Positions 54,602-64,000 of a DNA stretch of 64,000 nt are shown here, one piece after another (position 1 is the first letter of the stretch; each line of letters opens with the position of its first letter). The position numbers were made by a program, and so were the translations under genes. A model generated the notes under the pieces. The model ran no database searches. It saw nothing but the letters and a program-made list of their open reading frames with translations, and had not been told where the DNA came from. The stretch covers positions 55,369-119,368 of the forward strand of contig JANXTF010000034.1 of the NCBI GenBank assembly GCA_025352565.1, in the 5' to 3' direction. This DNA is from Rhodospirillales bacterium (GTDB taxonomy: Bacteria > Pseudomonadota > Alphaproteobacteria > Acetobacterales > Acetobacteraceae).

Positions 54602-55669
54602 TCAAGCCGCGCGGACACGGCGAATTACCGCAACCGCCTCCTCGATCCCGGCCGCCGTCACGTCCAGATGCGTGCAGGCCCGGCCTCGGTAGCGGCCCAT
54701 GGTCGAGAAACTCACTCCCTCCGCGCGCGCCTTCGCCGCCAGCGTGTCCGCCGTCATGCCGGTGGCGGTGGTGTCGAAGAACACCAGGTTGGTTTCCGGG
54801 TCCTCGACCGTGATCCCCTCGATCTGCGCCAGCCCCCGCGCCAGCGCGCGGGCATTGACATGGTCCTCCGCCAGCCGGTCGACGTTGTGATCCAGCGCGT
54901 ACAGGCATCCGGCCGCCGACAGCCCGCCCTGGCGAAGCGCCCCGCCCAGGCGCTGCTTCCAGCGCCAGGCGCGGCCGATGAACGCCTCCGAGCCGCACAG
55001 CACGGCGCCGAGCCCGGCACCCAGCCCCTTGGTGAAATCCAGCCACACGCTGTCCCAGTCCGCCGCCATGTCGGCCGGGGCCACGCCCGACGCGACGGTC
55101 GCGTTCATCAGCCGCGCGCCATCCATGTGGGTCGGCATGTCGTGGTCGTGCGCCCAATCGGCCACGGAGCGAAGGGCCGCCAGCGGCCAGACGGCGCCGC
55201 CGCCGAGGTTGGAGGTCTGTTCCACCGCCACCAGGGTCTGCGGCGGGGCGTAGCGCGAGTGCGGCCGAAGCCTGGCCTCCAGCGCCGCCACGTCGAACAT
55301 GCCGCGTGCCCCGGTCATGCCGGTGATCTGCGCGCCGGCCAACGCCGCGGCCCCGCCGCCCTCGCTGGTCAGGATGTGCGACGTCTCGTGCGCCAGGATC
55401 TCGTCGCCGGGGCGGCAATGCGTCAATATCGCGATCTGGTTGCACATGGTGCCGCTGGGCAGGAACATCGCCGCCTGCTTGCCCATGAGCTTCGCCATGC
55501 GCTCGCACAGCGCGGTGACGGTGGGGTCGGTGCCGGATTGCTCGTCGCCCACCTCGGCCGCCATCATGAAGGCCTTCATCGCCTGGGACGGCTTGGTCTG
55601 CGTGTCCGAGAACAGGTTGATGCGGACCGGCGGGCAACCCGGCTGCAGCTTCGGCGGCGCATGGACCAT
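54602..55669 (-). CDS. Low-specificity threonine aldolase-type PLP enzyme
   Basis: A 355-residue PLP lyase that cleaves L-threonine/allo-threonine (beta-hydroxy amino acids) to glycine and an aldehyde. INLFSDTQTKPSQAMKAFMMAAEVGDEQ is the family N-terminus, FLPSGTMCNQIAI the phosphate loop, THMDGARLMNATVASG contains the Asp and Arg, and WLDFTKGLGAGLGAVLCG holds the Schiff-base Lys. Its ATG overlaps the stop of the LLM gene. It is the last gene of the alaS-LLM-aldolase operon. Confidence 0.9.
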   Translation of the reverse strand: MVHAPPKLQPGCPPVRINLFSDTQTKPSQAMKAFMMAAEVGDEQSGTDPTVTALCERMAKLMGKQAAMFLPSGTMCNQIAILTHCRPGDEILAHETSHILTSEGGGAAALAGAQITGMTGARGMFDVAALEARLRPHSRYAPPQTLVAVEQTSNLGGGAVWPLAALRSVADWAHDHDMPTHMDGARLMNATVASGVAPADMAADWDSVWLDFTKGLGAGLGAVLCGSEAFIGRAWRWKQRLGGALRQGGLSAAGCLYALDHNVDRLAEDHVNARALARGLAQIEGITVEDPETNLVFFDTTATGMTADTLAAKARAEGVSFSTMGRYRGRACTHLDVTAAGIEEAVAVIRRVRAA

Positions 55670-56883
55670 CAGGCTTTCTCCGTTTTGGGGGCGATGTCGC
55701 GGCCACCGGCCGCGCGGGTGATGAAACCGTCGGGGATTGCCCGGTCGGCGTCGGTGTAGGCACGGCGCAGCGCCTCGACGTTGGGCGCGAAGATGTCGGC
55801 GCGGTTGGCGCGCGCCCATTCCTGGCTGCGGGCGACGGTATCGAGCGAGAACTGGAATCGCGGCATCACCCAGCGCGCGAACAGCTCGAAGCTCCGCCGC
55901 GTCTGCTCGGCATCGGCCCATTCATGCGCGCGGAACAATATTCCACCCACGCCGCCTTCGGTGTACGCCACCAGCTTCTCGATGCCGCGCGCCACCGTAT
56001 CGGGCGAACCAACCAGCGTGCTGCCATTGGCGACGCCGTCGCGCAGCGGGCTGTCGGCGCGTCCGGGAGGGCGGCCGAGCGTGTCCTCGAAATAGGTCAC
56101 CGTCTCGGCCCGCTCGCCGTCATGCACCTCGGCCAATGCCCGCTCGTCGTTCTCCGCGATATGCGCGTTCACCACCAGGCGCCACTTGCCCCGGTCCATC
56201 GCAATGCCGTTCGCGGCCGCCGCGTCCTCGGCGATCTTCCACTGGCCCGGCAGCTTCTCCGGCCCGCCCGGAATGCCGGCGGCCAGCGACAACACGCCCA
56301 GCCCATGCTTGCCCGCCACCATCATGGCCGCCGGCGTCAGCGTGCTCGCGACCGAGATCGGGAAATGCGGATACGTGTACGGCGCCAGATGCAGCCGCGC
56401 GTCGCGCAGCTCGAACCAGTCGGTCTTCATCGTCACCGGCGCGTCGCATTTCAGCAGCGCCATGATGGCGTCGAGCGACTGCTCCATCCGCCGCCGCTGC
56501 GTGATCGCCTCGATGCCCATCATGTAGGCGTCGGACGGCAGCGCCCCCGGACCGCAGCCCAGCATCACCCGCCCGCGCGTCATGTGGTCCAGCTGCACGA
56601 AGCGTTGCGCCACCAGGAACGGATGGTGATACGGCAGGCTGGTGACGCCGGTGCCGAGCATGATGTGCTTCGTGCGTTCGGCTGCCGCCGCGATGATCAA
56701 TTCGGGCGCGGCGATGGTCTCCCAGCCGGCCGAATGATGCTCCCCGATCCAGGCCTCGTCGTAGCCCAGCCGGTCGAGCAGTTCGATCAGCTCGATATCC
56801 CGCCGGATCGCCAGCGTCGGGTTGTCGCCCACGCGGTGGAAGGGCGCCAGGAAGATGCCGAATTTCAGCCCGCGCCGGCTCAT
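55669..56883 (-). CDS. LLM-class flavin-dependent oxidoreductase (luciferase-like)
   Basis: A 404-residue FMN-dependent monooxygenase of the bacterial luciferase superfamily. [46 protein letters not shown] is the typical first strand and helix with the EHH/EHHS motif; [51 protein letters not shown] matches the central barrel. The C-terminal domain is close to limonene/alkanal monooxygenase relatives. Start and stop overlap alaS and the aldolase gene by four bases or less, so all three are translated together; a shared pathway is not obvious. Confidence 0.9.
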   Translation of the reverse strand: MSRRGLKFGIFLAPFHRVGDNPTLAIRRDIELIELLDRLGYDEAWIGEHHSAGWETIAAPELIIAAAAERTKHIMLGTGVTSLPYHHPFLVAQRFVQLDHMTRGRVMLGCGPGALPSDAYMMGIEAITQRRRMEQSLDAIMALLKCDAPVTMKTDWFELRDARLHLAPYTYPHFPISVASTLTPAAMMVAGKHGLGVLSLAAGIPGGPEKLPGQWKIAEDAAAANGIAMDRGKWRLVVNAHIAENDERALAEVHDGERAETVTYFEDTLGRPPGRADSPLRDGVANGSTLVGSPDTVARGIEKLVAYTEGGVGGILFRAHEWADAEQTRRSFELFARWVMPRFQFSLDTVARSQEWARANRADIFAPNVEALRRAYTDADRAIPDGFITRAAGGRDIAPKTEKA

Positions 56884-59516
56884 GCGGCCAGCGCCTCGCG
56901 AATGGCGGCCAGCGCCGCCTCCGCGCGCGCGCCGTCAGGCCCGCCCGCCTGCGCCAGATCGGGCCTGCCGCCGCCGCCCTTGCCGCCGACCGCCGCCGAC
57001 GCCAGGCGCACCAGTTCGACCGCGCTGAACCGCGACGTAAGGTCGGCCGAGACGCCGACCACGATGCTGGCCTTGCCCTCGGCGGTGGACACCAGCGCCA
57101 CCACGCCGCTCTCGATCTGCTTGCCGATCGCCTCGGCCAGGCCCTTCAGGTCGCGGGCCGGAATGTCGCCCAGGTTGCGCGCGGCGAGCTTCACCCCCGC
57201 CACATGCTCCATCGCCGCCTCCGCCCCGCCGGTGGCGAGCTTGCGCTGGAGGTCGGCCACCACCCGCTCCAGCCGCCGCCGCTCCTCGATCAGCGACGCG
57301 ACACGGTCCGGCACCTCGGCCGGGCTCGCCCGCAGCGCCACCGCCACCTCGTTCAGCCGCCGATCCGTCTCGTCGATCTGCGCCAGCGCCGCCTCCCCGG
57401 TCACCGCCTCGATGCGGCGCACGCCCGCCGAGACGGCGCTTTCGCCGGTGATCCGCAGCAGGCCGATATCGCCGGTGCGCCGCACATGGGTGCCGCCGCA
57501 CAGCTCGACGGAGTAGGCGGGCTTGTTGCCCTCGCCCACGCCCATCGCCACCACCCGCACCTCGTCGCCATATTTCTCGCCGAACAGCGCCATCGCCCCC
57601 TCGGCCACCGCCGCGTCGGGCGTCATCAGCCGCGTGGTCACTTCGGTGTTCTCGCGGATGCGGCCGTTCACCTCGGCCTCGACCCAGGCGAGATCGGCCC
57701 GCCCGATCGGCGTCGGCTGGCTCACGTCGAAGCGCAGCCGGTCGGGCGCGTTCAGGCTGCCTTTCTGCGCCACATGCGTGCCCAGCCGCCGCCGCAGCGC
57801 CTCGTGCAGCAGGTGCGTGGCGGAGTGGTGCGCGCGGATCGCCGCGCGCCGCCCATGGTTCAGATCCGCCAGCACCGGCATGGCCACCCGCGCCGTACCC
57901 TCGGTCACGCGGCCGACATGGACGAACAGGTCGCCGAGCTTCTTCTGCGTGTCCGTGACCTCGATGCGGAGCCCGGCCGCCGTGATCGTCCCCGTGTCGC
58001 CCACCTGTCCGCCGCTCTCGGCATAGAACGGCGTCTGGTTCAGCAGCACCGAGACGGTCTGGCCCGACGCCGCGCTCTGAACCGCAGCCCCATCCACCAC
58101 GATCGCCCGGATTTCCGCCTCCGAAACCTCGGTGGCGTAGCCCAGGAACTCGGTGGCGCCGACGCTCTCCTTCAGCTCGAACCACACCCGGTCCGTCGCG
58201 GCGTCGCCCGACCCGGCCCAGGCCGCCCGCGCGCGGCGGCGCTGGTCGGCCATCGCCGTCTCGAAGCCCGCGACCTCCACCATGCGGCCCTGCTCGCGCA
58301 ACGCGTCCTGCGTCAGGTCGAGCGGGAAGCCGTATGTGTCGTACAGCTTGAACGCCACGTCGCCGGCCAGCGCCTGCCCCGACCCGAGCCGCCCCACTTC
58401 CTCGGCAAGCAATCCCAGCCCGCGCTCCAGCATCGCCTTGAACCGGGTCTCCTCCAGCCGCAGCGTCTCGGTGATCAGCGCCTCGGCCCGGCCGAGTTCG
58501 GGATAGGCCTGCCCCATCTGCCGCACCAGGGCCGGCACCAATCGCCACATCACCGGGTCTTTCGCCCCCATCATGTGCGCGTGCCGCATGGCGCGCCGCA
58601 TGATCCGGCGCAGCACGTAGCCGCGCCCCTCGTTGGACGGCAGCACGCCATCGGCCATCAGGAACGAGGTGCTGCGCAGATGGTCCGCCACCACGCGATG
58701 GCTGGTCTTGAACGGGCCGTCCGCGTGCTGCCCCGTCGCGTCGGCGCTGGCCAGGATGAGCGCCCGCATCAGGTCGATGTCGTAGTTGTCGTGCTTGCCC
58801 TGCAAGATCGCGGCGAACCGCTCGAAGCCCATCCCGGTGTCGATCGACGGACGCGGCAGCGGCGTGCGCGTGCCGGGCGGGCCTTCCTCGTACTGCATGA
58901 ACACGAGGTTCCAGATCTCGATGAACCGGTCCCCGTCCTCGTCGGCGCTGCCCGGCGGCCCTCCCGGAATGCCTGGCCCGTGGTCGTAGAAAATTTCCGA
59001 GCACGGCCCGCATGGCCCGGTGTCGCCCATGCGCCAGAAATTGTCGCTGGTCGCGATGCGGATGATCCGCTCCTCCGGCAGGCCCGCGATCTTGCGCCAC
59101 AGCAGCGCCGCGTCCTCGTCCTCGCTGAACACGGTCACCAGCAGCTTGTCGGGGTCCAGCCCGAAATCCCTGGTCACCAGGGTCCAGGCATGCAGGATGG
59201 CCTGTTCCTTGAAGTAGTCCCCGAAGCTGAAATTGCCCAGCATCTCGAAGAAGGTGTGGTGCCGCGCCGTGTAGCCGACATTGTCGAGGTCGTTGTGCTT
59301 GCCCCCGGCCCGCACGCATTTCTGCGCCGTCGTCGCCCGCACGTAGGGACGCCGCTCCTGGCCGGTGAACACGTTCTTGAACTGCACCATGCCGCTGTTG
59401 GTGAACAACAACGTCGGGTCGTTGCGCGGCACCAGCGGCGAGCTTTCCACCACCATATGGCCGTTGCGGGCGAAATAATCGAGGAAGGTGGCGCGGATGT
59501 CATTGCTGCTGGGCAT
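56880..59516 (-). CDS. alaS: Alanyl-tRNA synthetase
   Basis: An 878-residue class II synthetase. [18 protein letters not shown] and [22 protein letters not shown] form motif 1/2 regions; [17 protein letters not shown] with [13 protein letters not shown] gives the HxxxH and Cys-x-x-x-His zinc site of the editing domain, and the C-Ala tail ends in the usual Gly-rich [16 protein letters not shown]. The ATG at 59516 gives the standard [20 protein letters not shown] start; the open frame up to 59993 is antisense to the Sel1 gene. It heads a three-gene operon with the LLM oxidoreductase and threonine aldolase. Confidence 0.97.
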   Translation of the reverse strand: MPSSNDIRATFLDYFARNGHMVVESSPLVPRNDPTLLFTNSGMVQFKNVFTGQERRPYVRATTAQKCVRAGGKHNDLDNVGYTARHHTFFEMLGNFSFGDYFKEQAILHAWTLVTRDFGLDPDKLLVTVFSEDEDAALLWRKIAGLPEERIIRIATSDNFWRMGDTGPCGPCSEIFYDHGPGIPGGPPGSADEDGDRFIEIWNLVFMQYEEGPPGTRTPLPRPSIDTGMGFERFAAILQGKHDNYDIDLMRALILASADATGQHADGPFKTSHRVVADHLRSTSFLMADGVLPSNEGRGYVLRRIMRRAMRHAHMMGAKDPVMWRLVPALVRQMGQAYPELGRAEALITETLRLEETRFKAMLERGLGLLAEEVGRLGSGQALAGDVAFKLYDTYGFPLDLTQDALREQGRMVEVAGFETAMADQRRRARAAWAGSGDAATDRVWFELKESVGATEFLGYATEVSEAEIRAIVVDGAAVQSAASGQTVSVLLNQTPFYAESGGQVGDTGTITAAGLRIEVTDTQKKLGDLFVHVGRVTEGTARVAMPVLADLNHGRRAAIRAHHSATHLLHEALRRRLGTHVAQKGSLNAPDRLRFDVSQPTPIGRADLAWVEAEVNGRIRENTEVTTRLMTPDAAVAEGAMALFGEKYGDEVRVVAMGVGEGNKPAYSVELCGGTHVRRTGDIGLLRITGESAVSAGVRRIEAVTGEAALAQIDETDRRLNEVAVALRASPAEVPDRVASLIEERRRLERVVADLQRKLATGGAEAAMEHVAGVKLAARNLGDIPARDLKGLAEAIGKQIESGVVALVSTAEGKASIVVGVSADLTSRFSAVELVRLASAAVGGKGGGGRPDLAQAGGPDGARAEAALAAIREALAA

Positions 59517-59567
59517 GGTTCTCACGTAGCCCAGGGTTTTCGGCGTGTCACCCGTGGGAGGTTCTGA

Positions 59568-60788
59568 ATGCGGCTGGTATGCGCATTGCTCGGCCTGCTC
59601 GGCCTTTTCGGCCTGCCCGGCCATCCCGGCCTGCCCCTGCTGGCCGCCCTGCCCGCCTCGGCGGCCGACCCGGCGGCGCTCAACGCGGCCGGCAACCGTG
59701 CCGTGGCCGCACATGACGACGCGGCGGCGGTCGCGTTGTGGCGCCAGGCGGCGGCCCACGACTCGCCGCAGGCCGCCGCCAACCTCGGCGCGGCCTACGA
59801 AACCGGACGCGGCGTGCCGGCCGACCTCGCGGTCGCGGCCCAGTGGTATCGCCGGGGCACCGCCCAGAACGACCCGTTCGCGACCCTCAGCCTCGCCATG
59901 CTGATGCTCGATGGGCGTGGCGTGAAGCGCGACGAGGCCGAAGGCGCGCGCCTCGCGCGCCTGGCGGCCGATGCTGGGTGGGCGGCGGCGCAAAGCACCA
60001 TGGGCGTGCTATACGAGGCCGGACGCGGCGTGCCGGCCGACCAGGTCGCGGCGGTGTCGTGGCTGCGCCGCGCGGCCGGCCAGCATTTCGCCGAGGCCGA
60101 AAAGAACCTCGGCATTCACTACGAACAGGGGCGCGGCGTGGAACCCGACCCGGCGGAAGCCGCCCGCCTCTATGAACGGGCGGCGAAGCAAGGCCTGGCC
60201 GACGCGCAGCTTCGCCTCGGCATCGCCTACGAGGTGGCGCGTGGCGTGGCCCTCGACGACGCGGCTTCCGTCGGCTGGTTCGAGAAGGCCGCGGCCCAGG
60301 GCAACGCCGCTGCCCTCTGGCGCCTCGGCAGCCACGCCGAAAGCGGCGCCGGCCGCCCGCGTGACTACGCCGAAGCCATGAGGCTGTACCGCCGCGCCGC
60401 CGACCAGGGCCTCGCCCCCGCCCAGAACGCCATCGCCGCCCTGTTCGACGAGGGTCTCGGCGTGAAGCAGGACGCCGCCGAGGCAGTGCGCTGGTATCGC
60501 CTCGCCGCCGACCAGGGATACGCCGCCGCCGAAACCCAGCTCGGCCGTCACGCCATGGACGCCAACGGCATGGCGGCCGACGACGACGCCGCCTTCCGCT
60601 GGTTCAACGCCGCCGCCGCGCAGGACGACGGCGTGGCGGAGTTGTACTTGGCGCTCCTCTACGTCACCGGGCGCGGCACGCCGGTCGACCGGCAGCAGGC
60701 CGCACGGTGGCTGAAGCTCGCGGGCGAAGCCAACATAGCCGAGATACGCGACCAGGCGCGCGACGCGTTGGCGCAGATGCGGCAATGA
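59568..60788 (+). CDS. Secreted Sel1-repeat (SLR) protein
   Basis: A 406-residue exported solenoid. Residues 1-27 are a signal peptide ending in ASA-AD. About nine Sel1/TPR-like repeats of 36 residues follow (A-x-x-x-LGxxYExGRGVxxDxxxAxxWYRxAAxQG), for example [23 protein letters not shown] and [23 protein letters not shown]. Such proteins act as adaptors for protein-protein contacts in the periplasm or outside. GTGGGAGG precedes the ATG. It is divergent from alaS across 51 bp. Confidence 0.93.
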   Translation: MRLVCALLGLLGLFGLPGHPGLPLLAALPASAADPAALNAAGNRAVAAHDDAAAVALWRQAAAHDSPQAAANLGAAYETGRGVPADLAVAAQWYRRGTAQNDPFATLSLAMLMLDGRGVKRDEAEGARLARLAADAGWAAAQSTMGVLYEAGRGVPADQVAAVSWLRRAAGQHFAEAEKNLGIHYEQGRGVEPDPAEAARLYERAAKQGLADAQLRLGIAYEVARGVALDDAASVGWFEKAAAQGNAAALWRLGSHAESGAGRPRDYAEAMRLYRRAADQGLAPAQNAIAALFDEGLGVKQDAAEAVRWYRLAADQGYAAAETQLGRHAMDANGMAADDDAAFRWFNAAAAQDDGVAELYLALLYVTGRGTPVDRQQAARWLKLAGEANIAEIRDQARDALAQMRQ

Positions 60789-60914
60789 CCTCCAACGGCG
60801 CACCGACGGTGTCGCGCGGGAAGGTCGAATGTCGCACCCGAGCTTGCGGCCGACGGCTTCCTGCGACACTGTCCCGGCCAACCGGCCGCCCTCACAGGCC
60901 GGACGGAGAACACC

Positions 60915-61958
60915 ATGATCCATCGCCTGCTCAGCCTCGCGGCAGCCGCCCTGCTGCTTGGCGCGCCCGCCCGCGCTGAAACGCTGGCGCCACGCGAGGC
61001 GCCAGCCAAGTCGCTCCCGGTCCCCGGCACCGTCAGCCCGCAGATGCAGGCGATCATCGCGCAGCCGCTGCGGATGAACTGGGACAAGCCGCCGACGACG
61101 CCGGAAGGCTGGAAGCAGCTGTCGGACAGCATCGCCACGACGGTCGCGCCGCAGATTCCCGCGATGGCCGAGCGCATGCGCGTGAAAATCGAGCCGTCCA
61201 CGATCGATGGCGTGCGAGTCTTTACGATCACGCCGGGCGAGATCCCGCCGCAGAACCGCAACCGGCTCGCAGTGCATGTGCATGGCGGCTGCTACGTCCT
61301 CAACCCCCGCGAGGCCGCGCTGCCGGAAGCGATCTTCATGGCCGGGTTCGCCCACATGAAGGTCATCGCCGTCGACTACCGCATGCCGCCCGAGGCCTAC
61401 TACCCGGCGGCGCTCGACGACGCGATGACCGTCTACAAGGCCGCCATCAAGATGACCGATCCGAAGAACGTCGCGGTGTTCGGCAGCTCCGCGGGCGGCG
61501 CCCTCACGCTCGAGATGATGCTGCGCGCGAAGCGCGACGGCCTGCCGATGCCCGGCGCCATCGCCCCCGGCACCCCCATGTCGGACGTGACCAAGCAGGG
61601 CGACTCGTTCCAGACCAATGCCCAGGTCGACAACGTGCTGGTTTCCGCCGACGGCTTCTGCGACGCCGCCACACGGTTCTACGCCAATGGCCACGACTTC
61701 AAGGACCCGATGCTCTCGCCGGTCTATGGCGACGTGCGCGGCTTTCCGCCCACGATCCTGACCACCGGGACCCGCGACCTGCTGCTGAGCAACACCGTGC
61801 GGATGCACCGGGCGCTTCGCCAGGCGGGAACGGAGGCGACGCTGCAGGTGTTCGAGGGCCAGTCGCACGCGCAGTTCTACCGCGACGACCGCATCCCCGA
61901 GGTAAAGGAAGCCTTCGATGAGATCGCCCTCTTCTTCGACCGGAACCTGGGGAAGTAG
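60915..61958 (+). CDS. Secreted alpha/beta hydrolase (HSL-type esterase)
   Basis: A 347-residue secreted serine hydrolase. The signal peptide (1-21) ends in ARA-ET. HGG at residues 123-125 in VHVHGGCYVLNP forms the HSL-family oxyanion hole, and Ser192 in FGSSAGGALT is the nucleophile; Asp in TGTRDLLLSN and His in EGQSHAQFY complete the triad. The 126-bp spacer upstream contains a TGTCGCA/TGCGACA inverted repeat (60833 and on) but no clear promoter. The ATG at 60915 has a GGAG site. The next gene is also a secreted hydrolase, 1 bp away, suggesting joint work on an external ester. Confidence 0.88.
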   Translation: MIHRLLSLAAAALLLGAPARAETLAPREAPAKSLPVPGTVSPQMQAIIAQPLRMNWDKPPTTPEGWKQLSDSIATTVAPQIPAMAERMRVKIEPSTIDGVRVFTITPGEIPPQNRNRLAVHVHGGCYVLNPREAALPEAIFMAGFAHMKVIAVDYRMPPEAYYPAALDDAMTVYKAAIKMTDPKNVAVFGSSAGGALTLEMMLRAKRDGLPMPGAIAPGTPMSDVTKQGDSFQTNAQVDNVLVSADGFCDAATRFYANGHDFKDPMLSPVYGDVRGFPPTILTTGTRDLLLSNTVRMHRALRQAGTEATLQVFEGQSHAQFYRDDRIPEVKEAFDEIALFFDRNLGK

Positions 61959-61959
61959 C

Positions 61960-63075
61960 ATGGCCACCCGCACCCTTGTCGCCATGGCGGCGCTCCTGTT
62001 CGCCGTCCTGGCCCCGGCCCGAGCGCAGGAGCCCGGCCTGCAGACCTGGAAGATCGGCGACTTCACGCTGGAAAGCGGCGAGCTCCTCCGCGATTTCAGC
62101 ATCGCCTACATGACCGAAGGCACGCTGAATGCGGCGAAGTCCAACGCCGTGCTGATGGTAACCGCGATCGGCGGCAACCATCACCGGATCGACTTCATGA
62201 CCGGCCCAGGGCGAGGGCTGGACACGGACCGGGTGTTCGTCATCAAAACCAACGCCATCGGCAACGGCCTCACCACGTCGCCCAGCAATAGTGCCACGCA
62301 ACACGGCCCGGACTTCCCGCACTTCACCATCCGCGACATGGTCGAAAGCCAGAACCTGCTGCTGCAGCATCTCGGCATACCGCATCTGGTCGCGGTTGCG
62401 GGCGCCTCGATGGGCGGGATGCAGGTGCTGCAATGGGGCGTGAGCCATCCGGGGATGATGGACGCGCTGATCGCGCTGACCCCGATGGCGCGCACCACGC
62501 CCTGGTCCATCGCCGTCAACCACGCGACCCGGCGCGCGCTGATGCTCGACCCAGCCTTCCAGGCTGGCCGCTACACGGCGCAGCCGGAGCAGGGCTGGCG
62601 CATGCGGGCCGACATCCTCCAGGTCCTGGCAACCCGCACCCCGGAGGCGATGCGGCAGCAATTCGTCGAACCGATGGAGGTGCAGGCCTGGATTACCGCT
62701 CAGGAGGACACGGTGGTGAAGTCGGGCTTCGACGCGAACGACTGGATCGCGCAGACCTGGGCCTATGACCGCCACAACGTGGGCGACACGAAGCTGGACG
62801 GGAAGCCCGTGTTCGGCGGCGACCCGATCCGCGCGTTGCACAGCGTGAAGGCCAAGGCCCTGCTGATGTCCGGGCGGCTGGATCTTTACAACCCCGTCGA
62901 GGACGGGATCGAAGCCGCCGCCGCCATCCCTGACGGCCGGCACGTGACCATCCCCAGCGTGCAGGGCCATGTGGCGGCTTCGCCCGGCTTCAAGGCAGCC
63001 GATTTGGAGTTCATCAACGTCACGGTCCGCGGCTTCATGCAGGACGTAACGAAAGGCTGGCAGACCATCAAGTAG
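61960..63075 (+). CDS. Secreted homoserine acetyltransferase-like alpha/beta hydrolase
   Basis: A 371-residue alpha/beta-hydrolase with a signal peptide (1-22, ARA-QE). The mature part follows the MetX/homoserine O-acetyltransferase fold: LESGELLRDFSIAYMTEGTLN, Ser in VAGASMGGMQVLQWGVSHPG, Asp in SGRLDLYNPVEDG, and His in SVQGHVAAS. Real MetX proteins are cytoplasmic; the signal peptide and the replaced acyl-CoA region argue for a secreted esterase or acyltransferase rather than methionine synthesis. It starts 1 bp after the esterase stop and shares its transcript. Confidence 0.85.
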   Translation: MATRTLVAMAALLFAVLAPARAQEPGLQTWKIGDFTLESGELLRDFSIAYMTEGTLNAAKSNAVLMVTAIGGNHHRIDFMTGPGRGLDTDRVFVIKTNAIGNGLTTSPSNSATQHGPDFPHFTIRDMVESQNLLLQHLGIPHLVAVAGASMGGMQVLQWGVSHPGMMDALIALTPMARTTPWSIAVNHATRRALMLDPAFQAGRYTAQPEQGWRMRADILQVLATRTPEAMRQQFVEPMEVQAWITAQEDTVVKSGFDANDWIAQTWAYDRHNVGDTKLDGKPVFGGDPIRALHSVKAKALLMSGRLDLYNPVEDGIEAAAAIPDGRHVTIPSVQGHVAASPGFKAADLEFINVTVRGFMQDVTKGWQTIK

Positions 63076-63221
63076 CGCCGCACATCCGCGAGGGGACTCT
63101 GGTCCAGGCGTGGAGCCAGGAGCGTGCCCATCTCCCGATCGCAATGGGGACGATGATGCGATGTCCGCTGATGCACAATGAGGGCGATTGAAGATGTCGG
63201 CGTATAAGCTAACTTTACCGC

Positions 63222-63581
63222 ATGCGCTGCGCCCGCACCCTGCTTCTGGCCCTGAGCGCGTTCGCCATGGTCGGCGGGGCATCGGTACAGCTCGCCTTGT
63301 CGGTGCCGTTGGTTCCGTCGGTCGTGACCGCAGAGATGCCGTGCGACATGGCGGCAATGCCGATGGCGGAAACGGGACAAGGCCAGACGACAGCCCCGTG
63401 CAAGGGCCTGACGCCGGACTGCATCAAGCAGATGGGCTGCATCGCCGACGTCGCGCTCCCGGTGCGCCTGGCGGCTGCTGATCCGGGAGTGCCGTTCGGC
63501 ACGGCCGACTTGCGGCAGGTCCGCTCAACGCTGTCCGGGACAGTCAGCAACCCCGACCCGATGCCGCCGCGAACGACCTGA
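63222..63581 (+). CDS. Small secreted Cys/Met-rich protein
   Basis: A 119-residue exported protein. A signal peptide (residues 1-37, hydrophobic core ALSAFAMVGGASVQLALS) is followed by PCDMAAMPMAE, PCKGLTPDCIKQMGC and a loose tail. The Met- and Cys-rich, histidine-poor pattern is typical of small periplasmic proteins encoded next to copper or heavy-metal efflux genes. That fits the FixH/YtkA-like gene 105 bp downstream. No ribosome site is obvious before the ATG at 63222. Confidence 0.65.
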   Translation: MRCARTLLLALSAFAMVGGASVQLALSVPLVPSVVTAEMPCDMAAMPMAETGQGQTTAPCKGLTPDCIKQMGCIADVALPVRLAAADPGVPFGTADLRQVRSTLSGTVSNPDPMPPRTT

Positions 63582-63686
63582 GTCCAACCGACGCACGCCC
63601 CAAGTGCGTCCATGCGCCAAACGGTTGTTCACTTCCCGCCTGTTCCCTGGCCATGACCGGGGCGGCGGGCCACGGAGGCTATTCCG

Positions 63687-64000
63687 ATGGTTCGTTCCAC
63701 CTTTCTCGCCCGCGCAGCCGCGCTCGCCTGCCGATTTGCGCTCGCCTGCGGATTTGCGCTCGCCAATGACGCGAATGCCGCTTCCGCCGACTACCGCTTC
63801 GAGCTGGTTGGCAAGCCACGGCTCGCGGCCAACAAGGACATCGTCCAGATCCGCCTCGTCCGCGTTGCCGACGGCAAGTCCGTCCCCGACGCTGTGGTCT
63901 TCGAGAGCAAGGCCGACATGGGTCCGGCCGGGATGGCGACCATGACGGCACCCGTGAAGATCATGCCCGCGAAGGGCGGGGTTTACGTCTTTGAGGTCGA
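63687..64000 (+). CDS. FixH/YtkA-like protein, 3' cut by window edge
   Basis: The frame opens at an ATG with a CGGAGG site and stays open to the window end (at least 104 residues). A signal peptide region of about 35 residues contains an 18-bp near-repeat (coding LACRFA, LACGFA, ending NAASA). The mature part runs DYRFELVGKPRLAANKDIVQIRLVR and reaches ESKADMGPAGMATMTAPV, the conserved ADMGPxGM stretch of FixH/YtkA-like domains found in copper-resistance and cytochrome-oxidase assembly loci. It is probably the second gene of a metal-handling locus that continues to the right. Confidence 0.8.
   Translation, partial: MVRSTFLARAAALACRFALACGFALANDANAASADYRFELVGKPRLAANKDIVQIRLVRVADGKSVPDAVVFESKADMGPAGMATMTAPVKIMPAKGGVYVFEV

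Noticed and set aside
57204..59567. 787-codon plus-strand frame under alaS
   Set aside because: Shadow frame; alaS on the opposite strand is complete and conserved.
59517..59993. 159-codon N-terminal extension of alaS
   Set aside because: Overlaps the divergent Sel1 gene and both ribosome sites; the [11 protein letters not shown] start at 59516 is the family standard.
60009..62102. 697-codon minus-strand frame under the Sel1 and esterase genes
   Set aside because: Shadow frame; no domain, and three signal-peptide genes lie opposite.

Overview
The window is a very GC-rich (roughly 68-70 % by eye), gene-dense bacterial chromosome segment. The rpsP-rimM-trmD-rplS order running into leuCDB, the hisZ-purA pair, FrcABC-like and NitT/TauT-like ABC importers and the general codon use point to an alphaproteobacterium, most likely Rhodospirillales/Acetobacteraceae. 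That placement is inference from gene content; no rRNA or tRNA gene was seen to confirm it.

Layout. 1-2.5 kb: the tail of an aldehyde dehydrogenase, an RraA/HMG-aldolase-like protein and a group II PLP decarboxylase. 2.7-5.8 kb: a SWIM/SNF2 helicase. 5.9-8.7 kb: a sugar-type ABC importer (ATPase, permease, binding protein). 8.9-12.6 kb: minus-strand accessory genes (tandem SnoaL-like protein, lipoprotein, aldo/keto reductase, MBL hydrolase). 12.8-18.6 kb: a tightly coupled operon that joins an orphan CoxL-type molybdenum hydroxylase subunit to a NitT/TauT-type importer with two permeases. 18.6-22 kb: DoxX, an EamA exporter, an Rrf2 regulator divergent from cysteine synthase, and a small secreted protein. 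22-28.7 kb: a housekeeping block read leftward, ffh-rpsP-rimM-trmD-rplS-leuC-leuD-leuB. 28.9-33 kb: SixA, a CYTH/CHAD protein, an SNase-like protein and citrate synthase with a clear terminator. 33-39.5 kb: an AT-richer leader with a hairpin before an unknown gene, GDPD, an Asp/Glu racemase-family gene, small secreted or unknown proteins, hisZ, purA and a small unknown gene behind a perfect CRP/FNR-type palindrome.

39.5-48.6 kb: a PLP lyase, a DedA-like protein, DUF485-ActP, a VOC protein, a serine-glyoxylate aminotransferase and a GlcD-GlcF-like fusion. The last three functions plus ActP could form a small-carboxylate (glycolate/glyoxylate) uptake and oxidation module. 48.6-52.4 kb: a membrane hybrid histidine kinase and an atypical Nramp-family transporter. 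52.4-54.1 kb: a foreign-looking islet with the decayed C-terminus of a tyrosine integrase beside an unknown protein that carries an R-N-x4-H motif like that of HEPN ribonucleases. 54.2-59.5 kb: an EF-hand protein, then the alaS-LLM oxidoreductase-threonine aldolase operon read leftward. 59.6-64 kb: a secreted Sel1-repeat protein, two secreted alpha/beta hydrolases and the start of a possible metal-resistance locus with a FixH/YtkA-like gene cut by the window end.

The most interesting points are the candidate HEPN islet, the CoxL-importer operon without its usual FeS/FAD partners, the class II CRP/FNR-type promoter at 39.07 kb, the Rrf2-cysK divergent operator, a sigma-54-like promoter before DUF485-actP, and the SNase-like and Nramp-like proteins with changed key residues.
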